Shown here piece after piece: positions 17,850-27,255 of a stretch of DNA of 64,000 bases. Positions within the stretch are counted from its first letter, which is position 1; each line of letters opens with the position of its first letter. The notes beneath the pieces were generated by a model, which saw nothing but the letters and a program-made list of their open reading frames with translations, did not search any database and was not told the origin of the DNA. This DNA comes from Saprospiraceae bacterium. Lineage in GTDB: Bacteria > Bacteroidota > Bacteroidia > Chitinophagales > Saprospiraceae. The DNA lies in NCBI GenBank assembly GCA_016714765.1, contig JADKCF010000009.1, forward strand, positions 1 to 64,000, written 5' to 3'. The translations under genes were made by a program, and so were the position numbers.

Positions 17850-18320
17850 ATGATAAGCATTCAAAAGCTCTTTTTCATCATAATGACAACATTGGCTGTT
17901 ACAGCATGCCATAAGGAAAATGTGAGAGAAGATGAATACCTTATTTTTGGTCATTTTTACGGATTTTGTAGCGGCGAAATGTGTATTGAAACTTTTCAAA
18001 TAAAAGACCAAATGCTTTTTGAAGATACAAAAGATCAATACAGGAGCCTCACAGAATTTAATTTTATTGGTTTACCTCAGTCAAAGTACGAACTGGTAAA
18101 AAATATTACAGACCAAATTCCTGCGAATCTATGGAATGAAGAAAATGAAAAAGTGTTCGGATGTCCTGATTGTTATGATCAAGGTGGATATCTCATACAG
18201 CTACACAGAGACGGTATGACAAAATCATGGATTCTCGACAAAAACCCCAAAGACGTTCCCGATTATTTAAATGGTTTTATGGATAACATAGATGAAGCTA
18301 TAAAACTTATTCATCAATAA
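17850..18320 (+). CDS. Small lipoprotein, paralogue 1 of 2 (FGCPDC family)
   Basis: The 156-residue protein has a lipoprotein signal peptide ending in AVTAC. The mature part has two cysteine pairs: one in GFCSGEMCIET and one in FGCPDCYDQGG. No known domain was recognised. The next gene encodes a protein with the same cysteine pattern and the same order of motifs (DEYLIFGHFYG versus KYLIFGHYYG), so they are tandem duplicates. It would sit at the inner face of the outer membrane or on the cell surface. Confidence 0.7.
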   Translation: MISIQKLFFIIMTTLAVTACHKENVREDEYLIFGHFYGFCSGEMCIETFQIKDQMLFEDTKDQYRSLTEFNFIGLPQSKYELVKNITDQIPANLWNEENEKVFGCPDCYDQGGYLIQLHRDGMTKSWILDKNPKDVPDYLNGFMDNIDEAIKLIHQ

Positions 18321-18331
18321 ATATTCGCAAA

Positions 18332-18817
18332 ATGAAGATGCATATAAACTTTGGTTCAGTCATCTTAATCGCAATAGTGGTCATGCTGCACTTTGGCTGT
18401 TACAAACATGAGGTAAATCCAGACAACGAAACAAAATATCTGATTTTCGGTCATTATTACGGAGAGTGCGGAGGAGAGAGATGTGTCGAAACATACAAAC
18501 TTACAAAGATCCGACTTTTTGAAGACGAACTGGATACGTATATGAGTATCGGGCCATTCAGGTTTTTTGAATTGAGCAATCAAAAATTTGAGTTAGTTAA
18601 AGATTTGTTTGATTTTGTTCCCGCAAAACTGCTGGCGTCAGAAGAGCAGACATTTGGATGCCCGGATTGTGGTGACTGGGGAGGATTGATGATTCGATCC
18701 GCTGAAAATAATCAAATGAAGACCTGGTTTATAGATCAGCAAAAATCAGATGTACCCGAATATTTGCATCCACTGATAGATAAAATAAACGAGAAAATAA
18801 AATTGATCAATGAGTAA
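18332..18817 (+). CDS. Small lipoprotein, paralogue 2 of 2 (FGCPDC family)
   Basis: The 161-residue protein resembles its neighbour along its whole length: YLIFGHYYGECGGERCVET, a middle region FELVKDLFDFVPAKLL and FGCPDCGDWGG. The signal peptide is hydrophobic and ends in HFGC, a less typical lipobox. It begins 11 bases after paralogue 1 stops. Conservation of all four cysteines suggests disulfides or a metal site. The function is unknown. Confidence 0.7.
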   Translation: MKMHINFGSVILIAIVVMLHFGCYKHEVNPDNETKYLIFGHYYGECGGERCVETYKLTKIRLFEDELDTYMSIGPFRFFELSNQKFELVKDLFDFVPAKLLASEEQTFGCPDCGDWGGLMIRSAENNQMKTWFIDQQKSDVPEYLHPLIDKINEKIKLINE

Positions 18818-19144
18818 AACCATAGCAGCCATAAAAAAATTATATTTATTTTGGTCTTTTTAATATGGATGACCATTTTATCTTGCAGCAAGGAAGAGAG
18901 TGGCTTTGTATCAGCCACGATCGTAGGGTATGATCTAAGGTATTGTGCCTGTTGCGGCGGCCTCTTGGTACAACCCAACGATGCCAATGGGGATACTTAC
19001 CAGTGGTATCAGAAAAACCAGAAATTCGACATTACAAACTCTTCAATGTTTCCTATGAATGTCAAAATAAAATAACATCATCTGGCAGGAAGCTGTATTG
19101 CCTCCAGTGGAGAAATTGAAATCACAGATTTAATCATCATCAAA
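18810..19144 (+). pseudogene. Broken small lipoprotein gene (CACCGG motif)
   Basis: An ATG at 18810, overlapping the end of the previous gene, begins MSKTIAAIKK and then runs out of frame. Adding one A to the A7 run at 18833-18839 restores a typical lipoprotein signal (KKIIFILVFLIWMTILSC) leading into a frame with YDLRYCACCGGLLVQP. That frame hits a TAA at 19072-19074 and then continues, in the same frame, with about 23 more residues (HHLAGSC...EIEITDLIIIK) to a TAG near 19144. The gene thus seems to carry both a one-base deletion and a nonsense codon. It lies inside a cluster of small lipoproteins. Confidence 0.55.
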
Positions 19145-19155
19145 TAGCACCCACC

Positions 19156-19587
19156 ATGAAGTCATTCATATTAACGAGTTTTACTCTTTGCAGCCTGGTT
19201 TTTTGTTCTTTTTCATGCTCGAAGCCGGACTCTAAAGAAAATTGTCCTGAAGATTTGTTTTGTACAGAAGTTTTTGTTTCAATTGGCATATCGGTTCGAG
19301 ACAGCAATGGCAAAGATGTCCTATTGTCTAAAGTTGTTTCCACCATACAATCATCCGGTATTACGTATACATATATCCCGGAGTTACCACAGTCACAAAA
19401 TTTATATACCATCATTAATGATCTCCAGCTTAAAAATTTACAAAAATCAGGGTCTGAGGTTATAGTAGAAGGTTTTGTAAAAAACGCTGAAAAAGATGTA
19501 CTTTTTTTTACTGAAAAATATACGATTGGTCATGACTGCTGTCACGTGATTAAAATAGAAGGCAAAGATGTCATCGTCATCAAATAA
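19156..19587 (+). CDS. Small lipoprotein with HDCCHV motif
   Basis: The 143-residue protein has a signal peptide ending in SFSC. The mature part has a cysteine pair near the start (NCPEDLFCTEV) and a CC pair near the end (GHDCCHVIKIEG). The middle resembles a beta-sandwich with VSIGISVRDSNGKDV. The domain was not recognised by name, though the CC arrangement is common in Bacteroidota surface lipoproteins. The gene overlaps the region upstream of the Kunitz gene by position and is likely in the same transcript. Confidence 0.7.
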   Translation: MKSFILTSFTLCSLVFCSFSCSKPDSKENCPEDLFCTEVFVSIGISVRDSNGKDVLLSKVVSTIQSSGITYTYIPELPQSQNLYTIINDLQLKNLQKSGSEVIVEGFVKNAEKDVLFFTEKYTIGHDCCHVIKIEGKDVIVIK

Positions 19588-19600
19588 AGTAACAAATATC

Positions 19601-19840
19601 ATGAAAACCATATTGGCAGTGCTTATCTTGTTCTTCGTGAATACAGGATGCTATAAGGCTGTTAATGACCCCATGTGTACCCTAAAGCCTGATAGCGGGC
19701 CATGTAAAGCCAGTATCAAAAATATTATTTTGACCAGACTACCAAAAATGTATGGTTTTACTTGGGGTGGCTGCAAGGGTGTGGTTCCTTTTGAGACCTT
19801 AGAAGCATGTAATCAAAAGTGCCCCTGTCAGGGAAATTAA
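19601..19840 (+). CDS. Kunitz/BPTI-type protease-inhibitor lipoprotein
   Basis: The 79-residue protein has a lipoprotein signal ending in NTGC (Cys17) and a Kunitz domain at about 26-74. Kunitz hallmarks are GPC with a following Lys36 (P1 site, trypsin-type), FTWGGC and a late CxxxC. Cysteines at Kunitz positions 5, 14, 38, 51 and 55 are Cys26, Cys35, Cys58, Cys70 and Cys74, but the position-30 cysteine is replaced by Met50, so the 30-51 disulfide cannot form. A further Cys76 follows, which may offer an alternative pairing. A longer start at 19568 overlaps the previous gene; the Met at 19601 gives a clean signal peptide. Confidence 0.75.
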   Translation: MKTILAVLILFFVNTGCYKAVNDPMCTLKPDSGPCKASIKNIILTRLPKMYGFTWGGCKGVVPFETLEACNQKCPCQGN

Positions 19841-20003
19841 AAGTAAGCGCCTTCTAGATGCAAGTAAATGGACAAGCTGTACATATTTTATATTACTACA
19901 GTTTGATCAATTATCAGTTTCAAATATATTTTGATTATTTTTGCTGTTGTCTCAGCCTTCACTGCAATAATACATGTAGGTATGCACAGACTTCAACACG
20001 AAT

Positions 20004-20810
20004 ATGCACTTAAGATTCTTTTTCCTATCCCTCACATTACTTCTGCCGTGGCTATCGTCTGGTCAGGCATACGCTACCTATATCCATAGTGCAAACAACA
20101 TCGGCCCTACAAACACTCAGTATGTCAATGCTGCAGGAATCGATTCTGCCATCATGCGACCGCCCAATAAATACAACTGGGCAAAATTCGCTTTACCAGT
20201 TGCCCTAACAGGATACGGTTATCTTTCACTAAAGGTGCAATATCTGCAAAACTGGGATAATCAGGTGCGGAAAGCTGTCATGGGTACAACCCATACCAAA
20301 ATAGATGACTATATCATTTACACTCCACTTTTGGCTGATATAGGACTGTCTCTGGGAGGCTATGCTTCCGCCCATAAAATCAGGGACAAAGCTGCTTTAT
20401 ACATGATGTCTACAGCACTCAATGCTGCGATGGTATATCCTGTAAAAAAACTGACCACAAGACTTCGTCCAGATGAATCAGATTTAAAATCCTTCCCATC
20501 AGGACATACATCCAATGCATTCGTAGCAGCAGAGTACTTTTGGCAGGAGTACAAAGGACGGTCCAGATGGTTAGCTGCATCAGGTTACGTTATCGCTGCC
20601 ACTACAGGATATCTCAGGATGCATAACGACAGACATTGGTTTAGTGATGTCATAGCCGGAGCCGGCATTGGCATGCTTTCTACAAAACTGGTGTTTGCTT
20701 TATATCCCAGTCTGCAAAAAATCGTATTTCCTTCATCCTCCGGCTTAGGAGTGACGCCTATAGTTTCAGGACCTTATTATGGGGTTTTCCTAACATATAA
20801 TTGGCATTAG
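20004..20810 (+). CDS. PAP2-superfamily phosphatase, exported
   Basis: The 268-residue protein has a signal peptide (FFFLSLTLLLPWLSSGQA) and the PAP2 signature in order: KKLTTRLRP (K-x6-RP), PSGHT, and R-x5-H in RMHNDRHWFSD. It lacks the large N-terminal domain of the haloperoxidases in this window and looks like a lipid- or sugar-phosphate phosphatase of the undecaprenyl-pyrophosphate/LpxE type. It is monocistronic. The 163 bases upstream hold nothing else that could be identified. Confidence 0.85.
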   Translation: MHLRFFFLSLTLLLPWLSSGQAYATYIHSANNIGPTNTQYVNAAGIDSAIMRPPNKYNWAKFALPVALTGYGYLSLKVQYLQNWDNQVRKAVMGTTHTKIDDYIIYTPLLADIGLSLGGYASAHKIRDKAALYMMSTALNAAMVYPVKKLTTRLRPDESDLKSFPSGHTSNAFVAAEYFWQEYKGRSRWLAASGYVIAATTGYLRMHNDRHWFSDVIAGAGIGMLSTKLVFALYPSLQKIVFPSSSGLGVTPIVSGPYYGVFLTYNWH

Positions 20811-20852
20811 TTAGTAAGGGTTTATACTGACATGTCATATATTTTACAATTG

Positions 20853-20860
20853 TATCTTTG
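20853..20860 (+). promoter_or_regulatory. -7 promoter element for the PKD-repeat protein gene
   Basis: TATCTTTG matches TAnnTTTG. It leaves an unusually long leader of about 85-90 bases before the ATG at 20952. Confidence 0.45.
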
Positions 20861-20951
20861 GAGGTCCGAAACCAGTGACTTTGGTATACTTTTTTCTTCT
20901 TAAATAAATGTCAGAGATTATCTGAAAAAAAATGTCATTCAAAAAGTTTTT

Positions 20952-23900
20952 ATGGATGTAAGAAATATCATCTCTTTATTGGTTTTATTCATCACAAGTC
21001 ACCTTGCTACCAGTCAGGTGACTGCAGCTTTTGTTTTTGATAAAAGTGAAGGCTGCGGTTCGCTTGCTGTGACTTTTACTGATCAATCCACTTCTGTCGG
21101 TGGCACCATCAATGATTGGAAATGGGACCTTGGCGGAGTAATATCCACTAAGCAAAACCCGGGTATTATTTTTACCACTCCCGGGCAATTTACCATCTGC
21201 CTTACTGTACGAACGACAACCGGGGCAACATCCACCATCTGTAAAGATAAAATTATAAAAATTTACGAAAACCCCGTTGCAAATTTTACAGTCGACGCAC
21301 AGACAGGCTGCCTTCCTGTACAAACCACATTTCAGGATCTTTCTACCAGTAAAAACGGTGCCATCAGCATTTGGGTTTGGGATGTAGGTGGAAGCACCAA
21401 TCTACTCACAACCTCTGACTCTTCCCAAATCATTCGTACAACTTATACCACAGCAGGTAATTATTCTGCCACGTTGTCAATAACGGATGAAAAAGGATGT
21501 AAGTCTACTATTAACAAACCCAATTTGATTCAAGTGACTGCTCTGCCAGAGGTAAAATTGGATTACACTCTTTTAAACTCCTGCAATCTACCGTGGGACA
21601 TCGTTTATACTAATCTCAATCTTGACCCTGATGCGAAGTATTCATGGGATTTCGGTAATGGCCAAAAACATGTCGGACCCATTCCGCCCGCAGTAAAATA
21701 CCAGGAATCAAAAGCATATACTGTAAAGGTCTTTGTAGAAAAAGGACCTTGTTCTGATACTTTGTTTTTTGAAAACATTGTCAATACAGAACGAAAAACC
21801 GATTTTTATTTTAAGCAAGATGGCTTGTGTGCCGGTCAAATCATAGAACTTATTGATTCATCTAACTATACGGGTGATAGCCTTGTCTGGGATTTTGGCG
21901 ATGGTTTCATCTCAAGGGACAAAAAACCTGTACATCAATATGCAACAGCAGGCTGCTACACTATCAAACTTAAAAAATATCTGGGCCCATGTCTTCAGGA
22001 AATATCCAAGCCATGTGTAAATATTTTACCTGCACCCAATATTGCATTTAATATAAAAAATGCATTTTCCTGTGTTATTCCAGTTAAAGTCGAGTTTGAG
22101 GCAAGTTCACAGACTCAGGGCACCTTTGAGTGGCATGTGAAGGGTATGGATTTAGACACAGTTTTTTTAGGTACAAACCATGATTTGACGATCACCGAGT
22201 ATGGAAACTACCTGACAGATTTGGCATTCAGGAGCGTGGATGGTTGCAAAGTAGACATAAAAAACGAACCATTAGAAATTAACCAATTTGAAATAGAACT
22301 CAACACCTTTGGTCCGGATGGGTGTGTACCATTCAATGTACCGCTGAAAAACAGTGTCTCCAGCAATATCCCTATTTCGGAATGGTCATGGCAAGTCGGC
22401 AATCCCGTGATTTTTACATCCCTGGATTCCAACGCAGTATTTTCAGTCATTGACACCGGGACTTGGGATCTCCGCCTGATAGCGAAAAATATTTTTGGAT
22501 GTGTAGACACTGTAACCAAACCCAGATACATACAAGGTGGGAGACCACCTCAGGTCAATTTTTCTGCCAGTCCCCTACAGGGCTGTATAATGGATGGGCG
22601 GCAGTTTACAAGTCAGACGAGTGCCTTTGCTGATGAATGGTTATGGACATACAATGATACCACATTTTTTTCAGAAGAAAAAGATCCTCTGTTTAGCTTT
22701 CCTGATATCGGAGTATTTGATATCACGTTGACAGCATCACATCATGGTTGTGCCAGAAAATTTGAAATTGAGGATTATATTACAGTTTTCAAACCCAAAT
22801 CAGCTTTTGCAGTGGACTATTCCTGTACTGACCCCTACACTATCGCCATCACCAATCAATCTGTAGGCGCAGACAGCCTGTATTGGGTAATAAAACTTTC
22901 AGAAACGGTCACTGACACTATCAGAGATTCCCTTCTCACCACATATACTTTTCCTGAACGAGGACTATATTTCCTGACCCACTACGCCAAAAATTTTAAT
23001 TCTGGTTGCGAACACATCCTTACAGACTCCATCTTCATAGTAGATTTGAGTGCATCATACACGCTGGATACTATTCGTGGCTGTGCTCCTTTGGAGGTTA
23101 ATCTTTCCTCCACAGTAAGAGATGCTGTTTCCAGCGAATTTCTTCCCGGTCAATTTTCTATTACAGACCCAACCGGAGATAATGCCACAGTAATATTTAA
23201 TGAAGGTGGCACTATTCAAGGCCCAAAACTGGTAGTAACTGACAGACATGGGTGCCGCGACACCTTCCAGACACAAACACCTGTTGAGGTCAGTAAGATC
23301 AATGCCAGGATCGATGCACCGGATGTAATCTGTATACCTGGAAGTGCAACATTGTTTGATGGAAGTTCTTATGGGGTAGCAGCCATTACATCCCGTACCT
23401 GGTATTTTTCTCATCAGGACCAAAGAGATACCATTTTATCTCCTCAGTTTAACATTTCTGACGAAGGTATTTATTTTGCTACGCTCTCATTAAAAGATAG
23501 CTGGGGTTGTTCAGACTCTGTTACCAGAGAAGTGAAGGCAGTCAAGCTTATTCCGGCATTTAGCGCTGATACTTTGTCGTGTACCGACAAAGCGGTAAGA
23601 TTTAAAATAGACGCCGATCCTACCTTTCTCAATAAGTTTCAATGGGATTTCGGTGATGGAAGCGGTTCAACTGAAAAAAATCCACTTCATTTCTTCGAGA
23701 CCGAGGGAAGTTTTGATGTATGTGCTGAGTTGTTTGATGTAAGGGGATGTTCTAAAAAATTATGTCAGGAAAAACTTGTCGTCATCAAAAATCCCATTGC
23801 AGCATTTGACGGTGATCCGCTCACCGGACCCTGTCCTCCACTTCTATCAAACTTCAAAAATTACAGTACGAATGCCACGAGGTTTACATGGAATTTTGGT

Positions 23901-26519
23901 GATAACAGTGGCTTGTCTTACAATAATCTACCTTCTCATGTGTACAATCAGCCGGGAAACTATGATGTCACTCTGTATGCCGAAATGATACCCGGTTGTG
24001 TAGACACACTGCATAAAATTGATTTTATCCGCTTGTTGGGCCCTAGTGCCAATATGAATTATTCATTATCCGGCAATTGCCTGCCTCTGGATATCACACT
24101 CTCTGTGTTGTCTGACAAGCCTTATGAATATATTTGGGATTATGGAGACGGAAAAATATTTTCAGTTCCGGACAAAAATACAGAGCACTCTACCACCTAC
24201 CGATACGAAGAAACCGGAAAATTTGTACCAAAATTATTGGTCTCTGACGAAAACGGATGCTCCAGAACCTTTACCATTGACCCCATAGAGGTAAATGATA
24301 TTCAGTCTTCATTTACTTTTCCACCCGACCCGTTATGCGGTCTCCCTGTCCATATTGAGATTAATAATCAAACAACGGCTACCTCACCTGCACTCCATTA
24401 TTTTTGGAACATAACCGGGTCTGCAACTTATGCAAGCACAGACAAAAATCCAGTGTTTGATATCGATAACTTTGGTAAATTTGATATTTCGTTGATTTCC
24501 ATTCTGCCCAATTGCATCGATACCCTAATCAAAGATTCTGTGCTCTTTGTAAGCCCCATTCCTAAAGCCGATTTTGACATCCGGTCTTCCATTTTATGCA
24601 ATAATTATCCACTTGAAATCGAAAACTTATCTACAATCTCTACAGGCAGTATTTCGTCATATTTATGGAAACTGGACAATGTGGTAACATCTCCCAATGT
24701 CAACTTCAATCCAAAATTTAACACCCCAGGAACCCACAGTATCCAACTAAAGGTTAGTACAGAGAATGGATGTGCTGATTCCATTACCCGATCTATAACA
24801 TTATTACCAAATACCCTGATAACGTTGACTGAAGATAAGACTATTTGTCTTGGTGATAGTACCGACCTGATGGCCATGATAGTTTCATCTGATAATAATT
24901 ATCTGTTTAAATGGAATAATCACCCGACAATAATGTGTCCAGAATGTAAAACCAACAATGTAAAACCTGATAAAACAACAGTTTATTATCTGGAAACCTT
25001 GTCATCTGCAGGATGTGTTAACAAAGATTCTGTCATCATCACTGTGTTGCCCATAGCCGGTCCTCAACTCAAGTTGTCATCAGATACAATTGTATGCGAA
25101 AAAGGATCTGCCACAATAAAAATTCTCAATTTCAATCCCCTGTTTGTCTACAAATGGGATGAAAAGGATGCCGGACTGGATTGTTATACCGATTGTAGTA
25201 CAGTCAGGGCTACTCCGGACGAAGATACCTATTATAGTATCTTGGTAAGTAACGCCTTCGGATGTCTGAAAGAAGATTCTATCCTTGTACGAGTCGAAAA
25301 AAATATAGCTGACTTTTTATTGAGTGATAAAACAATATGTGAAGGTCAGTCTACTGAATTATCAGTCACCGGGGGCAATAATCCTGTTTGGTCAGCGCAT
25401 CCTTCATTGAGTTGCAGTCAATGTCTGACACCTACAGCTCACCCTTCCCAAAGTCAATATTATACGGTGACAGTGACCTCTGATGCGGGATGCAGATACA
25501 AAGATTCTATATGGGTAGAATTGATTTCCGTTTCCAGTATTGACGCAGGCAGTGATGCACTCATCTGCAAAGGTGAAACAATATCCCTTGTCGGAAAAGG
25601 TTCAGGGGGGATTTTCTGGACGTCTGATGCGTCTATTGATAATCCCCAGTCGCTAAATATTTCGTCCAGACCAGATCAATCAACAACATATATACTCACT
25701 GCTACGAATGATGAGTGTGTACTCCATGATACTTTATATGTCAAGGTCATTTTAAAAACGGATGTTTTCGCCATTGGAGACACCATCTGTCCCGGACAAC
25801 AAGCCATAGTGAAAGCTAACGGTAACGCAGACACATTTGTATGGTATGAAAACAAATTAAAGGTTGGGACAGGGGACACGCTAGTAATCAGGCCGGAATC
25901 TAGCCTATTTATAGATGTTATAGGTTCGAAAGGACTCTGCCTCCCTGATACTGCTACCATCTCCGTACTTGTATACCCTGAGATAGATTATCATCTGATA
26001 GAAGACAGTTATAAACTTTTTATCAATAGTAAGATTAAAGTCCTAGCAGGATATAATCCAGATGCTGATTACACTTATAAATGGACTCCTACGTCCGGAT
26101 TGAGTTGCAATGATTGTCCACAGCCTGAGATTCAGGACATAAGTCAGTCAGGGCAATATACTGTAAGCATATCTGATCATTTCGGTTGTATGTTGGACGC
26201 AAATCTTTATGTAAGCCTAACCAATGAATGCAGTAAAAATGGTTTTTATATACCCAATATTTTCACACCATATAACAGAGATGGAAAAAACGACACTTTC
26301 AAAGTATATGCTGAACAAGAAGCAGAATTTATAAGCATCTCCATTTTTGACAGATGGGGTGAAAAAGTCTTTACGTCAGCGGACATCAATGAAAAATGGG
26401 ACGGCTTATATAAAGGTAATGAACTCGCACATGGTGTCTATGTTTATATCATTACAGCAAGATGTGATAAAACCAATGAAATTTTTAATTTTGCAGGGGA
26501 TATTACCATCATTGAATAA
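20952..26519 (+). CDS. Giant PKD-repeat cell-surface protein with CHU_C (gliding-motility) C-terminal domain
   Basis: The 1855-residue protein has a signal peptide (IISLLVLFITSHLATSQ) and about a dozen PKD-like domains, recognised by motifs such as YSWDFGNG, VWDFGDG, QWDFGDG, TWNFGDN and IWDYGDG. Later modules (about residues 1300-1760) are Ig-like, several with a CxxC or CxxxC pair (MCPEC, CYTDC, CSQC, CNDC). The last 90 residues (IPNIFTPYNRDGKNDTF, IFDRWGEKVF, WDGLYKGNELAHGVYVY) form the CHU_C domain, the type B signal for type IX secretion. It is a surface adhesin-like protein, probably for attachment or gliding. Confidence 0.9.
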   Translation: MDVRNIISLLVLFITSHLATSQVTAAFVFDKSEGCGSLAVTFTDQSTSVGGTINDWKWDLGGVISTKQNPGIIFTTPGQFTICLTVRTTTGATSTICKDKIIKIYENPVANFTVDAQTGCLPVQTTFQDLSTSKNGAISIWVWDVGGSTNLLTTSDSSQIIRTTYTTAGNYSATLSITDEKGCKSTINKPNLIQVTALPEVKLDYTLLNSCNLPWDIVYTNLNLDPDAKYSWDFGNGQKHVGPIPPAVKYQESKAYTVKVFVEKGPCSDTLFFENIVNTERKTDFYFKQDGLCAGQIIELIDSSNYTGDSLVWDFGDGFISRDKKPVHQYATAGCYTIKLKKYLGPCLQEISKPCVNILPAPNIAFNIKNAFSCVIPVKVEFEASSQTQGTFEWHVKGMDLDTVFLGTNHDLTITEYGNYLTDLAFRSVDGCKVDIKNEPLEINQFEIELNTFGPDGCVPFNVPLKNSVSSNIPISEWSWQVGNPVIFTSLDSNAVFSVIDTGTWDLRLIAKNIFGCVDTVTKPRYIQGGRPPQVNFSASPLQGCIMDGRQFTSQTSAFADEWLWTYNDTTFFSEEKDPLFSFPDIGVFDITLTASHHGCARKFEIEDYITVFKPKSAFAVDYSCTDPYTIAITNQSVGADSLYWVIKLSETVTDTIRDSLLTTYTFPERGLYFLTHYAKNFNSGCEHILTDSIFIVDLSASYTLDTIRGCAPLEVNLSSTVRDAVSSEFLPGQFSITDPTGDNATVIFNEGGTIQGPKLVVTDRHGCRDTFQTQTPVEVSKINARIDAPDVICIPGSATLFDGSSYGVAAITSRTWYFSHQDQRDTILSPQFNISDEGIYFATLSLKDSWGCSDSVTREVKAVKLIPAFSADTLSCTDKAVRFKIDADPTFLNKFQWDFGDGSGSTEKNPLHFFETEGSFDVCAELFDVRGCSKKLCQEKLVVIKNPIAAFDGDPLTGPCPPLLSNFKNYSTNATRFTWNFGDNSGLSYNNLPSHVYNQPGNYDVTLYAEMIPGCVDTLHKIDFIRLLGPSANMNYSLSGNCLPLDITLSVLSDKPYEYIWDYGDGKIFSVPDKNTEHSTTYRYEETGKFVPKLLVSDENGCSRTFTIDPIEVNDIQSSFTFPPDPLCGLPVHIEINNQTTATSPALHYFWNITGSATYASTDKNPVFDIDNFGKFDISLISILPNCIDTLIKDSVLFVSPIPKADFDIRSSILCNNYPLEIENLSTISTGSISSYLWKLDNVVTSPNVNFNPKFNTPGTHSIQLKVSTENGCADSITRSITLLPNTLITLTEDKTICLGDSTDLMAMIVSSDNNYLFKWNNHPTIMCPECKTNNVKPDKTTVYYLETLSSAGCVNKDSVIITVLPIAGPQLKLSSDTIVCEKGSATIKILNFNPLFVYKWDEKDAGLDCYTDCSTVRATPDEDTYYSILVSNAFGCLKEDSILVRVEKNIADFLLSDKTICEGQSTELSVTGGNNPVWSAHPSLSCSQCLTPTAHPSQSQYYTVTVTSDAGCRYKDSIWVELISVSSIDAGSDALICKGETISLVGKGSGGIFWTSDASIDNPQSLNISSRPDQSTTYILTATNDECVLHDTLYVKVILKTDVFAIGDTICPGQQAIVKANGNADTFVWYENKLKVGTGDTLVIRPESSLFIDVIGSKGLCLPDTATISVLVYPEIDYHLIEDSYKLFINSKIKVLAGYNPDADYTYKWTPTSGLSCNDCPQPEIQDISQSGQYTVSISDHFGCMLDANLYVSLTNECSKNGFYIPNIFTPYNRDGKNDTFKVYAEQEAEFISISIFDRWGEKVFTSADINEKWDGLYKGNELAHGVYVYIITARCDKTNEIFNFAGDITIIE

Positions 26520-26537
26520 TTAATTAAAAAACCGGAT

Positions 26538-27206
26538 ATGCTACCTTATGTCTTCGTTTTGGCCCTGATGACCACAGTATTTGAATCCAACAACACGAAA
26601 CCAAAAAGGATTCTTTTTTTTGGAGATTCCATCACGGAGATGGGTGTAAAGGAAAAAGGATATATATCTCTTATGAATGAAAAGCTCAATAAAAAAGGGT
26701 TGGAACAAAAATATCAGCTAATAGGCTCAGGTATTGGTGGTAATAAAGTGTATGATCTATTTTTCAGAATGGAACTTGACGTTCTGGCTCAGCAACCCGA
26801 TATTGTGGTAATTTGGATAGGAATAAATGATGTATGGCATAAAAGTATGTTTGGCACCGGGACTGATCTTCATAAATTTGAAACTATGTATGCAGACATT
26901 ATACAAAGGTTACAGAAAAAAGGCATAAAAGTGTATTGTTGTACCCCTGGTTGCATAGGAGAAAAAACGGATTTTTCCAATTCGCAAGATGGTGATCTGA
27001 ATGAATTTTCCAAAGTAATCCGTAAAACTGTCGTTTTAAATAAGGCAGACATCATTGATTTCAGAAAAACCTTTCAGGAGCATAACCTCAGAAATAACAA
27101 AGACAATCTTACCCAGGGCATCCTTACTTATGATGGCGTCCATTTAAATGATGCCGGCAATCAGCTGGTAGCAGATATAATGTGGGATACACTGATAGAA
27201 AATTGA
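26538..27206 (+). CDS. SGNH/GDSL-family hydrolase
   Basis: The 222-residue protein has a hydrophobic N-terminus (PYVFVLALMTTVF). The SGNH catalytic blocks are complete: FFGDSITEMG (Ser), the glycine block in GSGIGGN, IGINDVW (Asn) and the final YDGVHLNDAG (Asp-x-x-His). It is a predicted esterase or acetylhydrolase acting on carbohydrate esters. It begins 18 bases after the PKD-repeat gene, so it is likely in the same transcript and may be exported. Confidence 0.88.
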   Translation: MLPYVFVLALMTTVFESNNTKPKRILFFGDSITEMGVKEKGYISLMNEKLNKKGLEQKYQLIGSGIGGNKVYDLFFRMELDVLAQQPDIVVIWIGINDVWHKSMFGTGTDLHKFETMYADIIQRLQKKGIKVYCCTPGCIGEKTDFSNSQDGDLNEFSKVIRKTVVLNKADIIDFRKTFQEHNLRNNKDNLTQGILTYDGVHLNDAGNQLVADIMWDTLIEN

Positions 27207-27255
27207 ATGTACTTATGGACTGCCTCTATGTATAAACCCGGCTTCAACCAGCAAC

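Noticed and set aside
20811..20951. Small gene before the PKD-repeat gene
   Set aside because: No frame of useful length with a start is present; the stretch holds a promoter element and a leader.
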